Shown here in pieces: positions 9,748 to 20,517 of a stretch of DNA of 64,000 bases (positions are counted from its first letter, which is position 1; the number at the start of each line of letters is the position of its first letter). The notes beneath the pieces are model-generated. The model was not told the origin of the DNA. It made no database searches and saw only the letters and a list, made by a program, of their open reading frames with translations. This stretch comes from Dyella flava. GTDB lineage: Bacteria > Pseudomonadota > Gammaproteobacteria > Xanthomonadales > Rhodanobacteraceae. The stretch is taken from positions 186,001 to 250,000 of the forward strand of contig NZ_JADIKE010000037.1 in the NCBI RefSeq assembly GCF_016904955.1, given 5' to 3'. Both the position numbers and the translations under genes were made by a program.

Positions 9748-10737
9748 CTACTGAGCGGCCTGTATCGACAAGCCAGGCATATTGGAGCGCCCGCTCGTGT
9801 TGAGTGGCGCTACCGACGCAGACGTATTTGCTGTGGGAGGCGGCGCCACTGCCTGGCCATCTGCCTCCTCTTGTGACATCGCGGCATCCTGCGCCTGCTT
9901 GGTCATCAAGATGATGCTGATGCGCCGATTGATCGGATTGCTGGGATTGGCCTTGTCAAACGGCACTGCTGCCGCAAGGCCAACCACACGTGCAACTTTT
10001 TCCTCCGACAAGCCACCATCCAGCAAGGCACGCCGGGCCGCATTCGCGCGGTCGGCGGAAAGCTCCCAGTTGCTGTAGCTGTTGTTGGTGCCGTATGGCG
10101 CGTCGTCGGTGTGACCGGAGATGCTGATGTTGTTCGGTGCCTCGTTGATGAAACCTGCCAGTTCGTGAAGAATGCCGACCGTGTACGGCTCAAGCGTGGC
10201 ACTGCCGGTATCGAACATCGGCCGGTTCTGCTTGTCGACGATCTGGATGCGCAAACCTTCCGGCGTGATATCCAGCAGCAATTGATCCTTGAACGGCTCC
10301 AGCGCCTGGCTCTTCTCGATGGCGGCGTGCAGTTGCTGCATCAGGTTTTCCAGCCGCGCCTTTTCCTGCTCACGCGCCAGCTTTTCCACATCCGCTGCGC
10401 TATCGCGTGAAGACCGCCGATCCTTGCCCGCACCATGCGCGATGTCCATCGCGCCACCCAGCTTGATCATGCTGTCGCTGGCGCCGCCCGGGCCGACCTT
10501 GCCCGGCGGCGCCATGGGCGCGTTGCCGGGGGTCATACTGGGATTCTTGAAGTATTCGGCGATGGCGGCCCGCTGCTGCTTGGTGCCCACGCCGATCAGC
10601 CACATCACCAGGAAGAACGCCATCATCGCGGTGACGAAGTCGGCATAGGCCACCTTCCACGCGCCGCCGTGATGGCCATACTTCCTGCGCCGTCCACGGC
10701 GGACGACGATCAACGGCTCCGATTCGTTCTCGCTCAC
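9748..10737 (-). CDS. motB: Flagellar stator protein MotB
   Basis: Inner-membrane stator subunit that anchors the proton channel to peptidoglycan. The 329-aa protein has a basic N-terminus, a single membrane helix with the proton-carrying Asp33 in KVAYADFVTAMMAFF, a plug/linker region, and an OmpA-like peptidoglycan-binding domain with ISGHTDDAPYG and LSADRANAARRALL. A Ser/Ala-rich tail follows. Its ATG overlaps the motA stop by 4 bp, so MotA and MotB are coupled. The Asp marks a proton-driven rather than structural homologue. Confidence 0.95.
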   Translation of the reverse strand: MSENESEPLIVVRRGRRRKYGHHGGAWKVAYADFVTAMMAFFLVMWLIGVGTKQQRAAIAEYFKNPSMTPGNAPMAPPGKVGPGGASDSMIKLGGAMDIAHGAGKDRRSSRDSAADVEKLAREQEKARLENLMQQLHAAIEKSQALEPFKDQLLLDITPEGLRIQIVDKQNRPMFDTGSATLEPYTVGILHELAGFINEAPNNISISGHTDDAPYGTNNSYSNWELSADRANAARRALLDGGLSEEKVARVVGLAAAVPFDKANPSNPINRRISIILMTKQAQDAAMSQEEADGQAVAPPPTANTSASVAPLNTSGRSNMPGLSIQAAQ

Positions 10738-11603
10738 GCCGGGGCCCCGGCACGAGAACCCTTGAGATGGTCTTCGAAATCCTGGAAGTTCGGCCGCGAT
10801 TGCGGCGACAGGGTCTTGCGCGCGAACTCCACCGACACTTTCGGGTTATAGCCGCGCAGGGAAGCCAGCAAGGCCACCTTGACACATTCGAACGCACGGC
10901 CATCTTCGCGCACACGATTTTCCATCGCGGCACCCAGCGGGCCGATAAAACCATAGCAAAGCAGGATGCCCAGGAACGTACCGACCAAGGCACCGGCAAT
11001 GTGTTCGCCGATCTGCGAGGTATCACCGCCCAATTGCGACATGGTGGTAACGATGCCAAGCACCGCCGCGACAATCCCGAAACCAGGCATCGCATCGGCC
11101 ATCTTCGTCACCGCCAGCGCGGGTGCCTCGGCCTCTTGCTGGTGCGTTTCCAGTTCCACTTCCAACAACTGTTCCAGCTCGTGCGGATTCATGCTGCCGC
11201 CAATCATCAGACGCAGACAATCGGTAATGAACTCGATCAGGTGGTGCTCCTTCACCAGGCGCGGGTAGGCGCTGAACACCGGGCTCGCCTGTGGATCTTC
11301 GATATGCGACTCCAGCCCCATCAGGCCCTGTTTGCGCATCAGGCTGAAGATGTCGTACAGCAGCGCCAGCAGATCGACGTAATCCTGCTTGCGATATTTC
11401 GGTCCTTTGAACAAGGCCAGGATGTTGCGAAACGCGCCCTTCACGATCTCGGATGGATTGGCGGAAAGGAACGCACCTACCGAGCCGCCACCGATGATCA
11501 TCAGTTCACAGGGTTGCCACAGGGCAAGAATGTGGCCGTGCGCGAGCACATAACCGCCGAATACGCAGCACAGCACAACCAATGATCCGATCAGGACAAG
11601 CAT
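10734..11603 (-). CDS. motA: Flagellar motor stator protein MotA
   Basis: Inner-membrane subunit of the proton-driven MotA5B2 stator. From ATG 11603 the protein is 289 aa and begins MLVLIGSLVVLCCVFGGY as in other MotA proteins; an in-frame ATG at 11624 adds seven residues and also has a possible ribosome binding site. Four hydrophobic segments are visible, with the cytosolic loop carrying charged residues and PGFGIVAAVLGIVTTMSQLG in the third helix. A FliA-like promoter precedes it, so it belongs with late flagellar/chemotaxis genes although no others are in the window. Confidence 0.94.
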   Translation of the reverse strand: MLVLIGSLVVLCCVFGGYVLAHGHILALWQPCELMIIGGGSVGAFLSANPSEIVKGAFRNILALFKGPKYRKQDYVDLLALLYDIFSLMRKQGLMGLESHIEDPQASPVFSAYPRLVKEHHLIEFITDCLRLMIGGSMNPHELEQLLEVELETHQQEAEAPALAVTKMADAMPGFGIVAAVLGIVTTMSQLGGDTSQIGEHIAGALVGTFLGILLCYGFIGPLGAAMENRVREDGRAFECVKVALLASLRGYNPKVSVEFARKTLSPQSRPNFQDFEDHLKGSRAGAPA

Positions 11604-11640
11604 GTGGACTCCCAGCCAGGACATGATGTCCTAGTTAGGC

Positions 11641-11667
11641 TTATCGACCGGGCGGGGATGAAGTTGA
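11641..11667 (-). promoter_or_regulatory. Candidate FliA (sigma-28) promoter of motAB
   Basis: On the minus strand TCAACTTC, 11 bp, GTCGATAA. The -10 box matches GCCGATAA at 7 of 8 positions and the -35 matches TAAAGTTT at 5 of 8, with exact spacing. It lies 17-40 bp upstream of the motA start region. Confidence 0.6.
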
Positions 11668-11796
11668 GGCTGGAAAATACAACGCGTTATTACGGCCAAC
11701 GCCTTCACACTTTGCGGTCAGAAGTGACCCGCAACGTCACCTGTGTTGTTGACGTAACGATGAGGCAAACCGGTTATTCCTTGCCAAGCAGAAAAC

Positions 11797-11824
11797 AAAA
11801 TGGCCCGGATATCCGGGCCATTTT
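11797..11824. terminator. Perfect-palindrome terminator after secF
   Basis: AAAATGGCCCGGAT joined to its exact reverse complement (28 bp), giving a GC stem with A/T tails on both sides. It lies 24 bp after the secF stop and separates the sec operon from motAB. Confidence 0.85.
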
Positions 11825-11847
11825 GCTATCACATATGTGAAGACGTA

Positions 11848-12813
11848 TTACGGACGGCGCGCCAGCTCCGGATTTTCCTTGGTCACCGGCATCAGGTCCT
11901 TCTTCGATACACCCAGCCACAGCAGGATCGGGCTGGCCACGAAGATCGAGGAAAGCGTACCGACCAGAATGCCGATCAGCATGGTGATCGCAAAGCCGTG
12001 CACGGTCGGGCCGCCGAAGAAATACAGCGCGGCCATGGCGATGCTGGTGAACAGCGAGGTGATGATGGTTCGCGACAGCGTGCTGTTGATCGAGCGGTTG
12101 AGCACTTCTTCCGGATCGGCCTTGCGCGAGGAGCGGAACAGTTCGCGAATACGGTCGAACACCACCACCTTGTCGTTGATCGAATAGCCGATCACCGCCA
12201 GCACGGAAGCCAGCACGGTGAGGTCAAACTCGCGCTGTACCAGCGAGATCACGCCCAGCGTGACCAGTACGTCGTGCACTTCGGTGGCCAGCGCGGCGAC
12301 CGCAAAGCGGCGTTCGAAACGAATCCACAGATACACGCCGATGCCGATGATCACGAAGATTGCCGCGGTGACACCGTCGCTGCGCAGTTGCTCGCCCACC
12401 TGCGGGCCGACAAACTCCTTGCCCGCAATCTTGGCGTCGGGACGTGGAGCTTGCAGCGCCTTGGCGACGTCGTTGACGATCAGGTCCAGGTTGGGCGACT
12501 TGCCTTCCGGCACCGTGTAATGACTGTCGTCCTTCGGCTGGAAGCGGATCGATACCTGGCGGGTGCCGCCCACGCTCTGCACGACAGCATTCTCGATACC
12601 GCCCTTGTCCAGGGCGCTACGCACATCCTCCACCGAGACTGGTTTGTCATAGGTGGTTTCGATGCTGACACCGCCGGTGAAATCCAGTCCGTAGTTCAGG
12701 CCGCGCGTGGCGAGCAGCGCCACGGAGGCAATCATCAGCAGGATGGCGATACCGATGCTGACCTTGCGCAGGCCGAGGAAGTGGACGTTGCTGTTATGGC
12801 TGAAAATTTCCAT
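11848..12813 (-). CDS. secF: Protein translocase subunit SecF
   Basis: Inner-membrane partner of SecD; the SecDF complex uses the proton gradient to help pull proteins across after SecA/SecYEG. The 321-aa protein has one N-terminal membrane helix, the periplasmic P4 head starting GLDFTGGVSIE, and five further helices with VIGYSINDKVVVFDRIRELFR and STLSRTIITSLFTSIAMAALY, the SecF hallmarks. It follows secD by 12 bp and is the last gene before a strong terminator. Confidence 0.97.
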   Translation of the reverse strand: MEIFSHNSNVHFLGLRKVSIGIAILLMIASVALLATRGLNYGLDFTGGVSIETTYDKPVSVEDVRSALDKGGIENAVVQSVGGTRQVSIRFQPKDDSHYTVPEGKSPNLDLIVNDVAKALQAPRPDAKIAGKEFVGPQVGEQLRSDGVTAAIFVIIGIGVYLWIRFERRFAVAALATEVHDVLVTLGVISLVQREFDLTVLASVLAVIGYSINDKVVVFDRIRELFRSSRKADPEEVLNRSINSTLSRTIITSLFTSIAMAALYFFGGPTVHGFAITMLIGILVGTLSSIFVASPILLWLGVSKKDLMPVTKENPELARRP

Positions 12814-12825
12814 GTCGTTCCCCGA

Positions 12826-14718
12826 TTACACCGACAGCGTCTTGAGCTTGCGCCCGTGGTGGATCAGCGCCGTGATCGCGTGGGTCACCGTGACCGAGGT
12901 AAACATCGAGGTCAGGATACCGATAAGCAGCGTGACGCCGAAGCCCTTGATCGGGCCCGAGCCCATCGTGGTCAGCGCCAGCGCGGCGATAAGGTGGGTG
13001 ACGTTGGCGTCGAGAATGGTGGCCCAGGCCTTTTCGTAGCCGGCGCGGATCGCCGCCAGCGGCGTGGAGCCGTTACGCAATTCCTCGCGCACGCGTTCGC
13101 AGATCAGCACGTTGGCGTCGATCGCCATACCGAGCGTCAGCACGATACCGGCGATACCCGGCATGGTCAGCGTCACGCCGATCATCGACATCACCGCGAC
13201 CAGGATCACCAGGTTGAAGAACAGCGCCACGTCGGCCACCAGACCGAACAGCTTGTAGTAGATCGCAGCGGCCACCAGCACCAGGCCCAGGCCGAGCAAC
13301 ACCGCCTTCAGGCCTTTGTCGATGTTGTCCTGACCGAGGCTGGGACCGATCACGCCTTCCTGCACGATGTCCATCGAAGCGGCGAGCGAACCACCCTTCA
13401 GCAGCAGGGCCAGCTCGGATGCTTCTTTCGAACTACCCAGGCCGGTGGTCTGGAACTTGTTGCTGAAGACGCCGTTGATAGTGGCGTAGTTGATGACGGT
13501 ATAGGTGGTCTTGGGCGTGCGCACTTCCTTGCCGTCGACGATCTTGGTATCGACAACGCGTTCCACATACACCACCGCCATCGGCTTGCCGACGTTGTCG
13601 CGGGTAAATTCAAGCATTTTCGCAGCGCCCGCCGAGTTCAGCGTCACGTTCACGCTGGGCGAACCGGTCTGCTGATCATTGCCGGAGGAGGCATCGACCA
13701 GCTCGTCGCCGGTGGCGATGATGCTCTTGCTGACCAGGTACGGTTCACCGCGACGGCCGTAGTACAGGTGCGCATCCGGCGGAACATTGCCGGTCTTCAC
13801 CGCATCCTGCACGGCAGGATCACGTGCGTCGCCCAAGCCCGCCACATATTCCAGCGTCGCCGTGGCGCCGATCACTTTCTTCGCTTCGGCGGGATCCTGC
13901 ACGCCGGCGAGTTCAACCGAAATATGGTCTTCGCCTTGCGCCTGGATCACCGGTTCGGACACGCCCAGCGCGTTAATGCGGTTGCTCAGCGTGGCAAGAT
14001 TCTGGCGAATGGCGCTGGTGGCCAACAAACGCAGCTGGTTCGGCTTGATCGACGCATTAAGTATGTAGCGATTGCCGGTATTGGCGCCGTCCGTGACGCT
14101 GAGGTCGGTGTATTCGGTGGCGATGGCGTCGCTGGCGGTGGAACGATCCGCCGCGGAATCCAGTACCACGTTGACGCCCTGGCCGCGGACGGGATCACGC
14201 GCCACGGAAATAAACGGGATCTTCTTGTCCTTGAGCAGCGAGGTGATGTCCTGGGTGTAGCGAATCTCCTGCTTGTCGACCACATCGTTCTGATCGACCG
14301 CCATCAGGAAGCGCACGCCGCCCTGCAAGTCCAGACCCAGCGGCATCGGACGGCCGCCGATCGCACTGAGCCAGCCCGGCACCGTCGATTGCAGGTTGTA
14401 CGCCGCCGTGTAGTCATCGCCCAGCACCGGCTTCAGCGCGTCGGCCGCGGCCTTCTGCTGATCCCCGTTGGCGAAACCGATCAGGATGGAATCACCACGA
14501 CTCACATCGTGTTTGATGTTCGCATCGAGGTAAGCAATCTTGGCGGCCTGCAGCGCGGCAGTCACTTTCTGCTCCAAGGCCTGATCGATCACGGCATTGT
14601 GCGTGGCCGAGACCTGCACCGCGGGCTTTGGCAGATACAAGTTCGGCAGCCCGTACAAAGTGCCGAGCACCAGTACGACGGCGACCAGAAAGTATTTCCA
14701 GCGTGGAAAATCACTCAT
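12826..14718 (-). CDS. secD: Protein translocase subunit SecD
   Basis: Large RND-like subunit of SecDF. From ATG 14718 (MSDFPRWKYFLVAVVLVLG) it is 630 aa; an upstream in-frame start would add nine residues not found in relatives. It shows the first membrane helix, the SecD P1 head starting near GLDLQGGVRFLM, and the C-terminal membrane bundle with GMAIDANVLICERVREELR, whose Asp lies in the proton pathway of the family. It lies between yajC and secF in the order yajC-secD-secF, conserved in proteobacteria. Confidence 0.97.
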   Translation of the reverse strand: MSDFPRWKYFLVAVVLVLGTLYGLPNLYLPKPAVQVSATHNAVIDQALEQKVTAALQAAKIAYLDANIKHDVSRGDSILIGFANGDQQKAAADALKPVLGDDYTAAYNLQSTVPGWLSAIGGRPMPLGLDLQGGVRFLMAVDQNDVVDKQEIRYTQDITSLLKDKKIPFISVARDPVRGQGVNVVLDSAADRSTASDAIATEYTDLSVTDGANTGNRYILNASIKPNQLRLLATSAIRQNLATLSNRINALGVSEPVIQAQGEDHISVELAGVQDPAEAKKVIGATATLEYVAGLGDARDPAVQDAVKTGNVPPDAHLYYGRRGEPYLVSKSIIATGDELVDASSGNDQQTGSPSVNVTLNSAGAAKMLEFTRDNVGKPMAVVYVERVVDTKIVDGKEVRTPKTTYTVINYATINGVFSNKFQTTGLGSSKEASELALLLKGGSLAASMDIVQEGVIGPSLGQDNIDKGLKAVLLGLGLVLVAAAIYYKLFGLVADVALFFNLVILVAVMSMIGVTLTMPGIAGIVLTLGMAIDANVLICERVREELRNGSTPLAAIRAGYEKAWATILDANVTHLIAALALTTMGSGPIKGFGVTLLIGILTSMFTSVTVTHAITALIHHGRKLKTLSV

Positions 14719-14799
14719 GCCTTGCATCCATAAAAGCCGCAGCACCGGGCCGCGGGGTAACTTGAATTAATGGGAAAATCCATCCGCGCGACAGATGGA

Positions 14800-15129
14800 T
14801 CAGGACGACTTCAGCGTGCCCTTGGGCAGCACCTGCTGGACCGCACTTTTCTGCAGCTTGATCTTCACGTTCGGCGCGATCTCCACCGTGATAAAGGTCT
14901 CGCCCACCTCTTCAACCCGGCCGGCGATGCCGCCGTTGCTGACCACTTCATCACCCTTGGCCAGATTGGACACCATCTGGCGGTGTTCCTTCTGCCGCTT
15001 CATCTGCGGACGCATGATCATGAAATACATCACGCCGAACAGCACGATCATCATGATCAGCATGGAAAGACCGCCACCAGCAGCACCCGGCGCAGCCTGC
15101 GCCAGCACGATATTCGTCGAAAGATTCAT
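14800..15129 (-). CDS. yajC: Preprotein translocase accessory subunit YajC
   Basis: Small single-pass inner-membrane protein of the SecDF-YajC complex. From ATG 15129 (MNLSTNIVLAQAAPGAAGG) it is 109 aa; an in-frame ATG at 15144 is less likely. The membrane helix MLIMMIVLFGVMYFMIMRP is followed by the basic QMKRQKEHRQMVSNL and the family motif GDEVVSNGGIAGRV. It stands 81 bp before secD. Confidence 0.95.
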   Translation of the reverse strand: MNLSTNIVLAQAAPGAAGGGLSMLIMMIVLFGVMYFMIMRPQMKRQKEHRQMVSNLAKGDEVVSNGGIAGRVEEVGETFITVEIAPNVKIKLQKSAVQQVLPKGTLKSS

Positions 15130-15339
15130 CAGCTTGTCCCGCAAGTTACGGCCGCAGCAAGAGTTTTTGCCGCACGCCCAATAAAAGACCTTGGATTATG
15201 CCATGAGTGATGGCTGTTTGCGTTCGCCCTGCCCCCGACCCGATCGGGAAATGGGATGAGGGACCAGCCTCGTCGTACGTTTCCGGCTTTGTCTACAAGG
15301 AAAGGCCAAAAGTTCAGCGCGGCGGCCATATCCCCGCAG

Positions 15340-15371
15340 GGCTGCCCCTCACCCCAGCCCGGGGTGAGAAA
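15340..15371. repeat. Decayed REP-like repeat between yajC and tgt
   Basis: CCCCTCACCCCAGCCCGGGGTGAG keeps the ends of the window's palindromic repeat without its CTCTCCCC core. The rest of the 15130-15373 gap shows nothing clear. Confidence 0.5.
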
Positions 15372-15373
15372 GG

Positions 15374-16528
<1,155 letters not shown>

Positions 16529-16591
16529 CTATGGGGCAAGCTCGCGACAACCGTAGTTTGGCGCGCTGCTTCGCTTGAAATCCGAGGCGAG

Positions 16592-16680
16592 GGTGCCCCC
16601 TCACCTCAGTCCCCAGATCAAGTCCGGGCCAGGCTCTCTCCTCGCTTCTCAGAGCCGAGCCCCCCCGGAGGGGAGAGGAA
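16592..16680. repeat. Decayed REP-like repeat pair between queA and tgt
   Basis: CCCCTCACCTCAGTCCC and CCCCCCGGAGGGGAGAGGAAG frame a partly different middle; same repeat family as at 24635-24716, where the middle contains the same CTCAGAGCCGA string. Confidence 0.55.
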
Positions 16681-16693
16681 GAAAGGCGTGTGA

Positions 16694-17725
16694 TCAAAGC
16701 CCCTGCGGCAAGATCAGCATCGCATCGCCATACGAGAAGAACCGATAACGCTGCTTTACCGCATGTTGATATGCGCCAAGGATGTACTCGCGCCCCGCCA
16801 GCGCCGATACCAGCATCAGCAAGGTCGACTGCGGCAGATGGAAGTTGGTGATCAAGCCGTCAATGCTGGTGATGCGATAACCCGGGAAGATGAAGATCTG
16901 TGTTTCGCCGGCAAACGGTCGCAACACGCTGTCCACGGTGGCGCTTTCCAGTGCGCGCACTACGGTCGTGCCTACGGCGATCACCCGGCCGCCAGCGCGG
17001 CGCGTACGATGGATCTGATCCACCAGCCCCGCGCCGACATTCAACCACTCGCGATGCATCTGATGGTGGGAGAGATCCTCGCTGCGTACAGGCTGGAACG
17101 TACCGGCGCCCACGTGCAAGGTGACGTAGCCGAAATCCACGCCCTTGTCGCGCAATTGCTTCAGCAAGGCATCGTCGAAATGCAGACCGGCGGTGGGCGC
17201 GGCGACCGCGCCGGGCTCGCGTGCGTAGACCGTCTGATAGCGCTCCATGTCGCTGGCATCGGCATGCCGCGAGATGTACGGCGGCAACGGCATTTCGCCC
17301 AAGCGCATCAGCAGACGTTCCAGCGGCTCCGGCGATTCGAAGCGCAGGCGGAAAAAGCTCTCATCGCGGCCAAGCACCGTGGCATGGCTGCCATCGGCCA
17401 GCACGATCACCGTACCCGGACGCGGTTTCTTGCTGACGCCGAGCTGCACGATCGCTTCGTGCGTACCGGTTACGCGTTCGATCAGGATCTCCACTGCCCC
17501 GCCGCTCGGCTTGTTGCCATACAACCGCGCGGGCAACACCCGCGTGTCGTTGAATACCAGCAGATCACCCTTGCGCAGGAACGAAGGCAAGTCACGAAAC
17601 ATCCGGTCCTGCCAGGTACGCACCGGCACGTCCAGCAGCAGCAGACGGCTGGCGCTGCGCTGAGACAGTGGCGTCTGCGCGATCAGCTCGGGTGGCAGGT
17701 CGAAATGGAAGTCGGACTTTTTCAC
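16694..17725 (-). CDS. queA: S-adenosylmethionine:tRNA ribosyltransferase-isomerase QueA
   Basis: Transfers and rearranges the ribosyl part of SAM onto preQ1-tRNA to give epoxyqueuosine. The 343-aa protein shows the typical start [27 protein letters not shown], the [16 protein letters not shown] motif, the APTAGLHFD motif, and the C-terminal [20 protein letters not shown]. It lies upstream of tgt, separated by a repeat-filled 198 bp, so the two may be transcribed together. Confidence 0.97.
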   Translation of the reverse strand: MKKSDFHFDLPPELIAQTPLSQRSASRLLLLDVPVRTWQDRMFRDLPSFLRKGDLLVFNDTRVLPARLYGNKPSGGAVEILIERVTGTHEAIVQLGVSKKPRPGTVIVLADGSHATVLGRDESFFRLRFESPEPLERLLMRLGEMPLPPYISRHADASDMERYQTVYAREPGAVAAPTAGLHFDDALLKQLRDKGVDFGYVTLHVGAGTFQPVRSEDLSHHQMHREWLNVGAGLVDQIHRTRRAGGRVIAVGTTVVRALESATVDSVLRPFAGETQIFIFPGYRITSIDGLITNFHLPQSTLLMLVSALAGREYILGAYQHAVKQRYRFFSYGDAMLILPQGL

Positions 17726-17870
17726 TGCGGGAGGCCAGGGTCGAATGGCGCATTATCGCGCAAAGACGAGCACCGGGCCCGGCAGCTTGACCAACTGCCA
17801 GAGCGCTCAGGCCGCAAATGAAGTCATCGTCATATCGAACATCAATATGCTCGAGGACAACTCATTCCGA

Positions 17871-18473
17871 TTAAAGCCACCCTTTCTGCCGCGCCAGGCG
17901 ATACGCCTCGATACGGTTGCCCGCACCCAGCTTGCCGATGGCTTCGGAAAGATAATTACGCACCGTGCCATGTGACAGATTGAGCTTGGTCGCGATATCG
18001 CTCGCCGATTGTCCTTCGCCGGCCAGGCGCAGTACTTGCCGTTCGCGATCATTGAGCGGATCGGCTTCCGACCATGCCTCCAGTGCCAGCTGTGGATCGA
18101 TCGAGCGGCCACCGCGATGCACGGTGCGCAACGCTTCGGCGAGATTTTCAGCCGGCGCATCTTTCAGCAGATAACCGGATACGCCTGCATCCAGCGCACG
18201 CCGCAAGAAGCCAGGACGCGCAAAGGTGGTGACGATGATCGACTTCACCGGCAGCTCATACCGTTGTATGCGCTGCACCAGTTCCAGGCCGGTGATGCCG
18301 GGCATTTCGATATCAGTGACCAGCACATCCGGTTTCAGGCGCTGCACTTCACGCCATGCTGTTTCGCCGTCGGGGGCAGAACCGAGCACTTCGATATCCG
18401 ACTCGAGATTCAGCAGCGCCGACAAGGCACCGCGCACCATCGCCTGATCTTCGGCCAGCAGGACGCGGATCAT
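17871..18473 (-). CDS. NarL/FixJ-type response regulator (DesR-like)
   Basis: DNA-binding response regulator of 200 aa. Receiver domain: acidic pair Glu8-Asp9, phospho-acceptor Asp54 in LVTDIEMPG, Thr in IVTTFARPG and Lys in YLLKDAP. A LuxR-type helix-turn-helix follows: DPLNDRERQVLRLAGEGQS and SDIATKLNLSHGTVRNYL. ATG 18473 overlaps the kinase stop (ATGA); a longer frame upstream lies inside the kinase gene and is not credible. With the kinase and the two ABC genes it forms one leftward operon of the DesK/DesR or LnrJK kind; signal and targets are unknown. Confidence 0.9.
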   Translation of the reverse strand: MIRVLLAEDQAMVRGALSALLNLESDIEVLGSAPDGETAWREVQRLKPDVLVTDIEMPGITGLELVQRIQRYELPVKSIIVTTFARPGFLRRALDAGVSGYLLKDAPAENLAEALRTVHRGGRSIDPQLALEAWSEADPLNDRERQVLRLAGEGQSASDIATKLNLSHGTVRNYLSEAIGKLGAGNRIEAYRLARQKGWL

Positions 18474-19681
18474 GCGGCGCCCCGCGCAAGATCGGTCGGC
18501 TCGTCGTGCGCAGGCGATGAAGCTTGCTGCGCCCAGCGTTGCCTTGCGCCAAGCGGAACGCTGATGTTGAGCCGGGTGCCGCGCTTGGGTGGCGAGTCGA
18601 TCGAAAACGTTCCGCCCAAGGCTTTGATGCGCTCGCGCATGCCGTTGATGCCGTTGCCCTCGGCGCTTTGTCCGCCACGCCCGTTGTCGCAAATCTGCAT
18701 ATCGAGTTTTTCCGCTGTGAAATCGAACCGCACATTCGCCTCCGTCGCGCCAGCGTGCCGATGGATATTCGTTACGGCTTCGCGAATCACCAGGGCCAGG
18801 CCGCGCTCCACATCCACCGGCAGGGATGACGGCAGCTGGCCGTAATCCAGACGCACCGCCGAGGACTCCAGCAGCAAGCGTGCGGAGGCCAGTTCGGCGG
18901 CAAGGTCGGTGGCGCGAATGCCGGTGACTGCTGCACGCACTTCCGCCAGCGCATGGCGCGCCACGCTTTCCGCTTCTTCCAATTCGCGCCGTGCGGTGTC
19001 GGGATCGCGGTCGAACAGCTTGCGCGACAGCTCAAGCTTGAGCGTGATCAGCGACAAGGTGTGGCCAAGCAGATCATGCAGATCGCGGCCGATACGTTCA
19101 CGCTCCGCCGTGGCCGCGAGTCGGCGCACTTCATCCTGCGACAGTTTCAGCGCGGCATTTTTCTTTGATGCATTGATGCCGACGTTAACGACGGTGGTGA
19201 TCACGGCCACCATCGCAATCAGATAGGCAATGACCTGCCACGGCATCCGGTCCACCGATGCGACCACTGCAAACAGCACGCACATGGCGACCAGGTTCAG
19301 CAGATACCGGCGCCAGCCGCATACGCCGGCACGCAGCATCACGCAGGCATAAATGGCATAGCACCCACCCGTACCGCCATCGAATGTCAGGGTGATGTAA
19401 CCAAGCAGGGCGATGCACCATGCGTAGCGAAGTACTGAACGCTGCGGGCGAACAATGCATAGCGCATAAAGGAGCGTAAAGATCGGATAGGTCACCCCTG
19501 TGATGACCGCCCACTTGAGCGTGAAGCCCTTGTCGTCCATCAACGGGCCGAAAAAAATCCAGATCGACCACAGCAGGTGGACGGCATCGATCCACGGGTT
19601 ATGGCCCTTGCGGATGTTCTCGGCCGCTTCCGAATCCGGCGTCGGCCTCAGCCATGCAGGCACGGGGAGGGAGAGAGACAT
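18470..19681 (-). CDS. Membrane histidine kinase, HisKA_3 (DesK-like)
   Basis: Sensor kinase of 403 aa. The N-terminal 165 residues form five or six hydrophobic segments without a recognisable ligand-binding domain, as in DesK-type sensors of membrane state. The H-box is ERERIGRDLHDLLGHTLSL with phospho-acceptor His202; the ATPase part has N-box VIREAVTNIHRHA and G-box CDNGRGG, with GINGMRERIKALGG. It lies 38 bp after the ABC permease gene and overlaps the regulator gene by 4 bp. Neighbouring ABC-2 exporter genes suggest it senses a lipophilic or envelope-stress signal; this is inference. Confidence 0.9.
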   Translation of the reverse strand: MSLSLPVPAWLRPTPDSEAAENIRKGHNPWIDAVHLLWSIWIFFGPLMDDKGFTLKWAVITGVTYPIFTLLYALCIVRPQRSVLRYAWCIALLGYITLTFDGGTGGCYAIYACVMLRAGVCGWRRYLLNLVAMCVLFAVVASVDRMPWQVIAYLIAMVAVITTVVNVGINASKKNAALKLSQDEVRRLAATAERERIGRDLHDLLGHTLSLITLKLELSRKLFDRDPDTARRELEEAESVARHALAEVRAAVTGIRATDLAAELASARLLLESSAVRLDYGQLPSSLPVDVERGLALVIREAVTNIHRHAGATEANVRFDFTAEKLDMQICDNGRGGQSAEGNGINGMRERIKALGGTFSIDSPPKRGTRLNISVPLGARQRWAQQASSPAHDEPTDLARGAA

Positions 19682-19719
19682 GATCAGCGGCTCCGGACTG
19701 CGTCAGCGAGCATCCTACG

Positions 19720-20517
19720 TCAACCGTAACGACGCAGGCGACGTGTGGCGATGACAAAAAACACTGCTGTGAAACCCAGCAACACCAGCAGGTCCGCGGA
19801 TGCCGTCCCGTGCTGCATGCCCAGCACGGCCAGGCCTAGCTGATGCAGGTGATAGCTCGGCCAGACCGGCGCCAGCTGCTGCAAGGCCTTGGGCAGTTGG
19901 TTCAGCGGCACCCACAGCCCCGACAGGAAGGACATCGGCAGATAGAGCAGGTTGAGCGCGCCCGGCGCACCCTGCCCCTTGATCAGCGTGCCAACCAGCA
20001 TGCCAAGCGCGCAGAACGGCAACACGCCCAACACGCCCATCAACACCAGCAGACTTGCTTGCCGCACGGTAAGCGCCACATGCGCCAGGCCCAGGCCCAT
20101 CGCCAGCAACAACAGGATCACTACCGCGGCAGCCAGCATCGCCATCAGCATCTTGCCGAGCAGATACGCACCGGGCGGCATCGGCAAGGCGCGCTTGTAC
20201 GTCAACAGGCCGCCGTCGCGTTCCAGCGCCAGCGATACGCCGAAGCCGAACAGCCCCGGACTCATGACACCGAACACGCCGTAGCTGACCAGCAGATAGC
20301 GCGCGACATCCGGGCCTTCGGATTTGCTCAGCACGATGCCGAACAGCAGATAGAACATGGTTGGAAACAGCAGAATCGGCAGCATGAAGCTCGGGTTGCG
20401 CATGTAGCGCAGGCATTCGCTGCGCGCTTCGGCAACATAAGCGCCGAGCACGCGCCGAAACGGCATGCTGGTAACCACCGGGGTATTCGATGCAGTACTG
20501 ATCGACACAGCGTTCAT
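19720..20517 (-). CDS. ABC-2 type transporter permease
   Basis: Membrane subunit of an ABC-2 exporter, 265 aa with six predicted membrane segments. It begins at ATG 20517 (MNAVSISTASNTPVVTSMPF); its ATG shares one base with the ATPase stop (TAATG). Landmarks are RYMRNPSFMLPILLFPTMFY near the first helix and LPMSFLSGLWVPLNQLPKAL in the ABC-2 signature region. A much longer open frame exists upstream but overlaps the ATPase gene and is spurious. Substrate is unknown; drug, antimicrobial lipopeptide or lipid export is plausible from the DesK/DesR context. Confidence 0.9.
   Translation of the reverse strand: MNAVSISTASNTPVVTSMPFRRVLGAYVAEARSECLRYMRNPSFMLPILLFPTMFYLLFGIVLSKSEGPDVARYLLVSYGVFGVMSPGLFGFGVSLALERDGGLLTYKRALPMPPGAYLLGKMLMAMLAAAVVILLLLAMGLGLAHVALTVRQASLLVLMGVLGVLPFCALGMLVGTLIKGQGAPGALNLLYLPMSFLSGLWVPLNQLPKALQQLAPVWPSYHLHQLGLAVLGMQHGTASADLLVLLGFTAVFFVIATRRLRRYG

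Noticed and set aside
11800..14733. 977-codon open frame on the plus strand opposite secD-secF
   Set aside because: It is the antisense shadow of two certain genes in GC-rich DNA; its His/Gln/Arg-rich composition matches no protein family.
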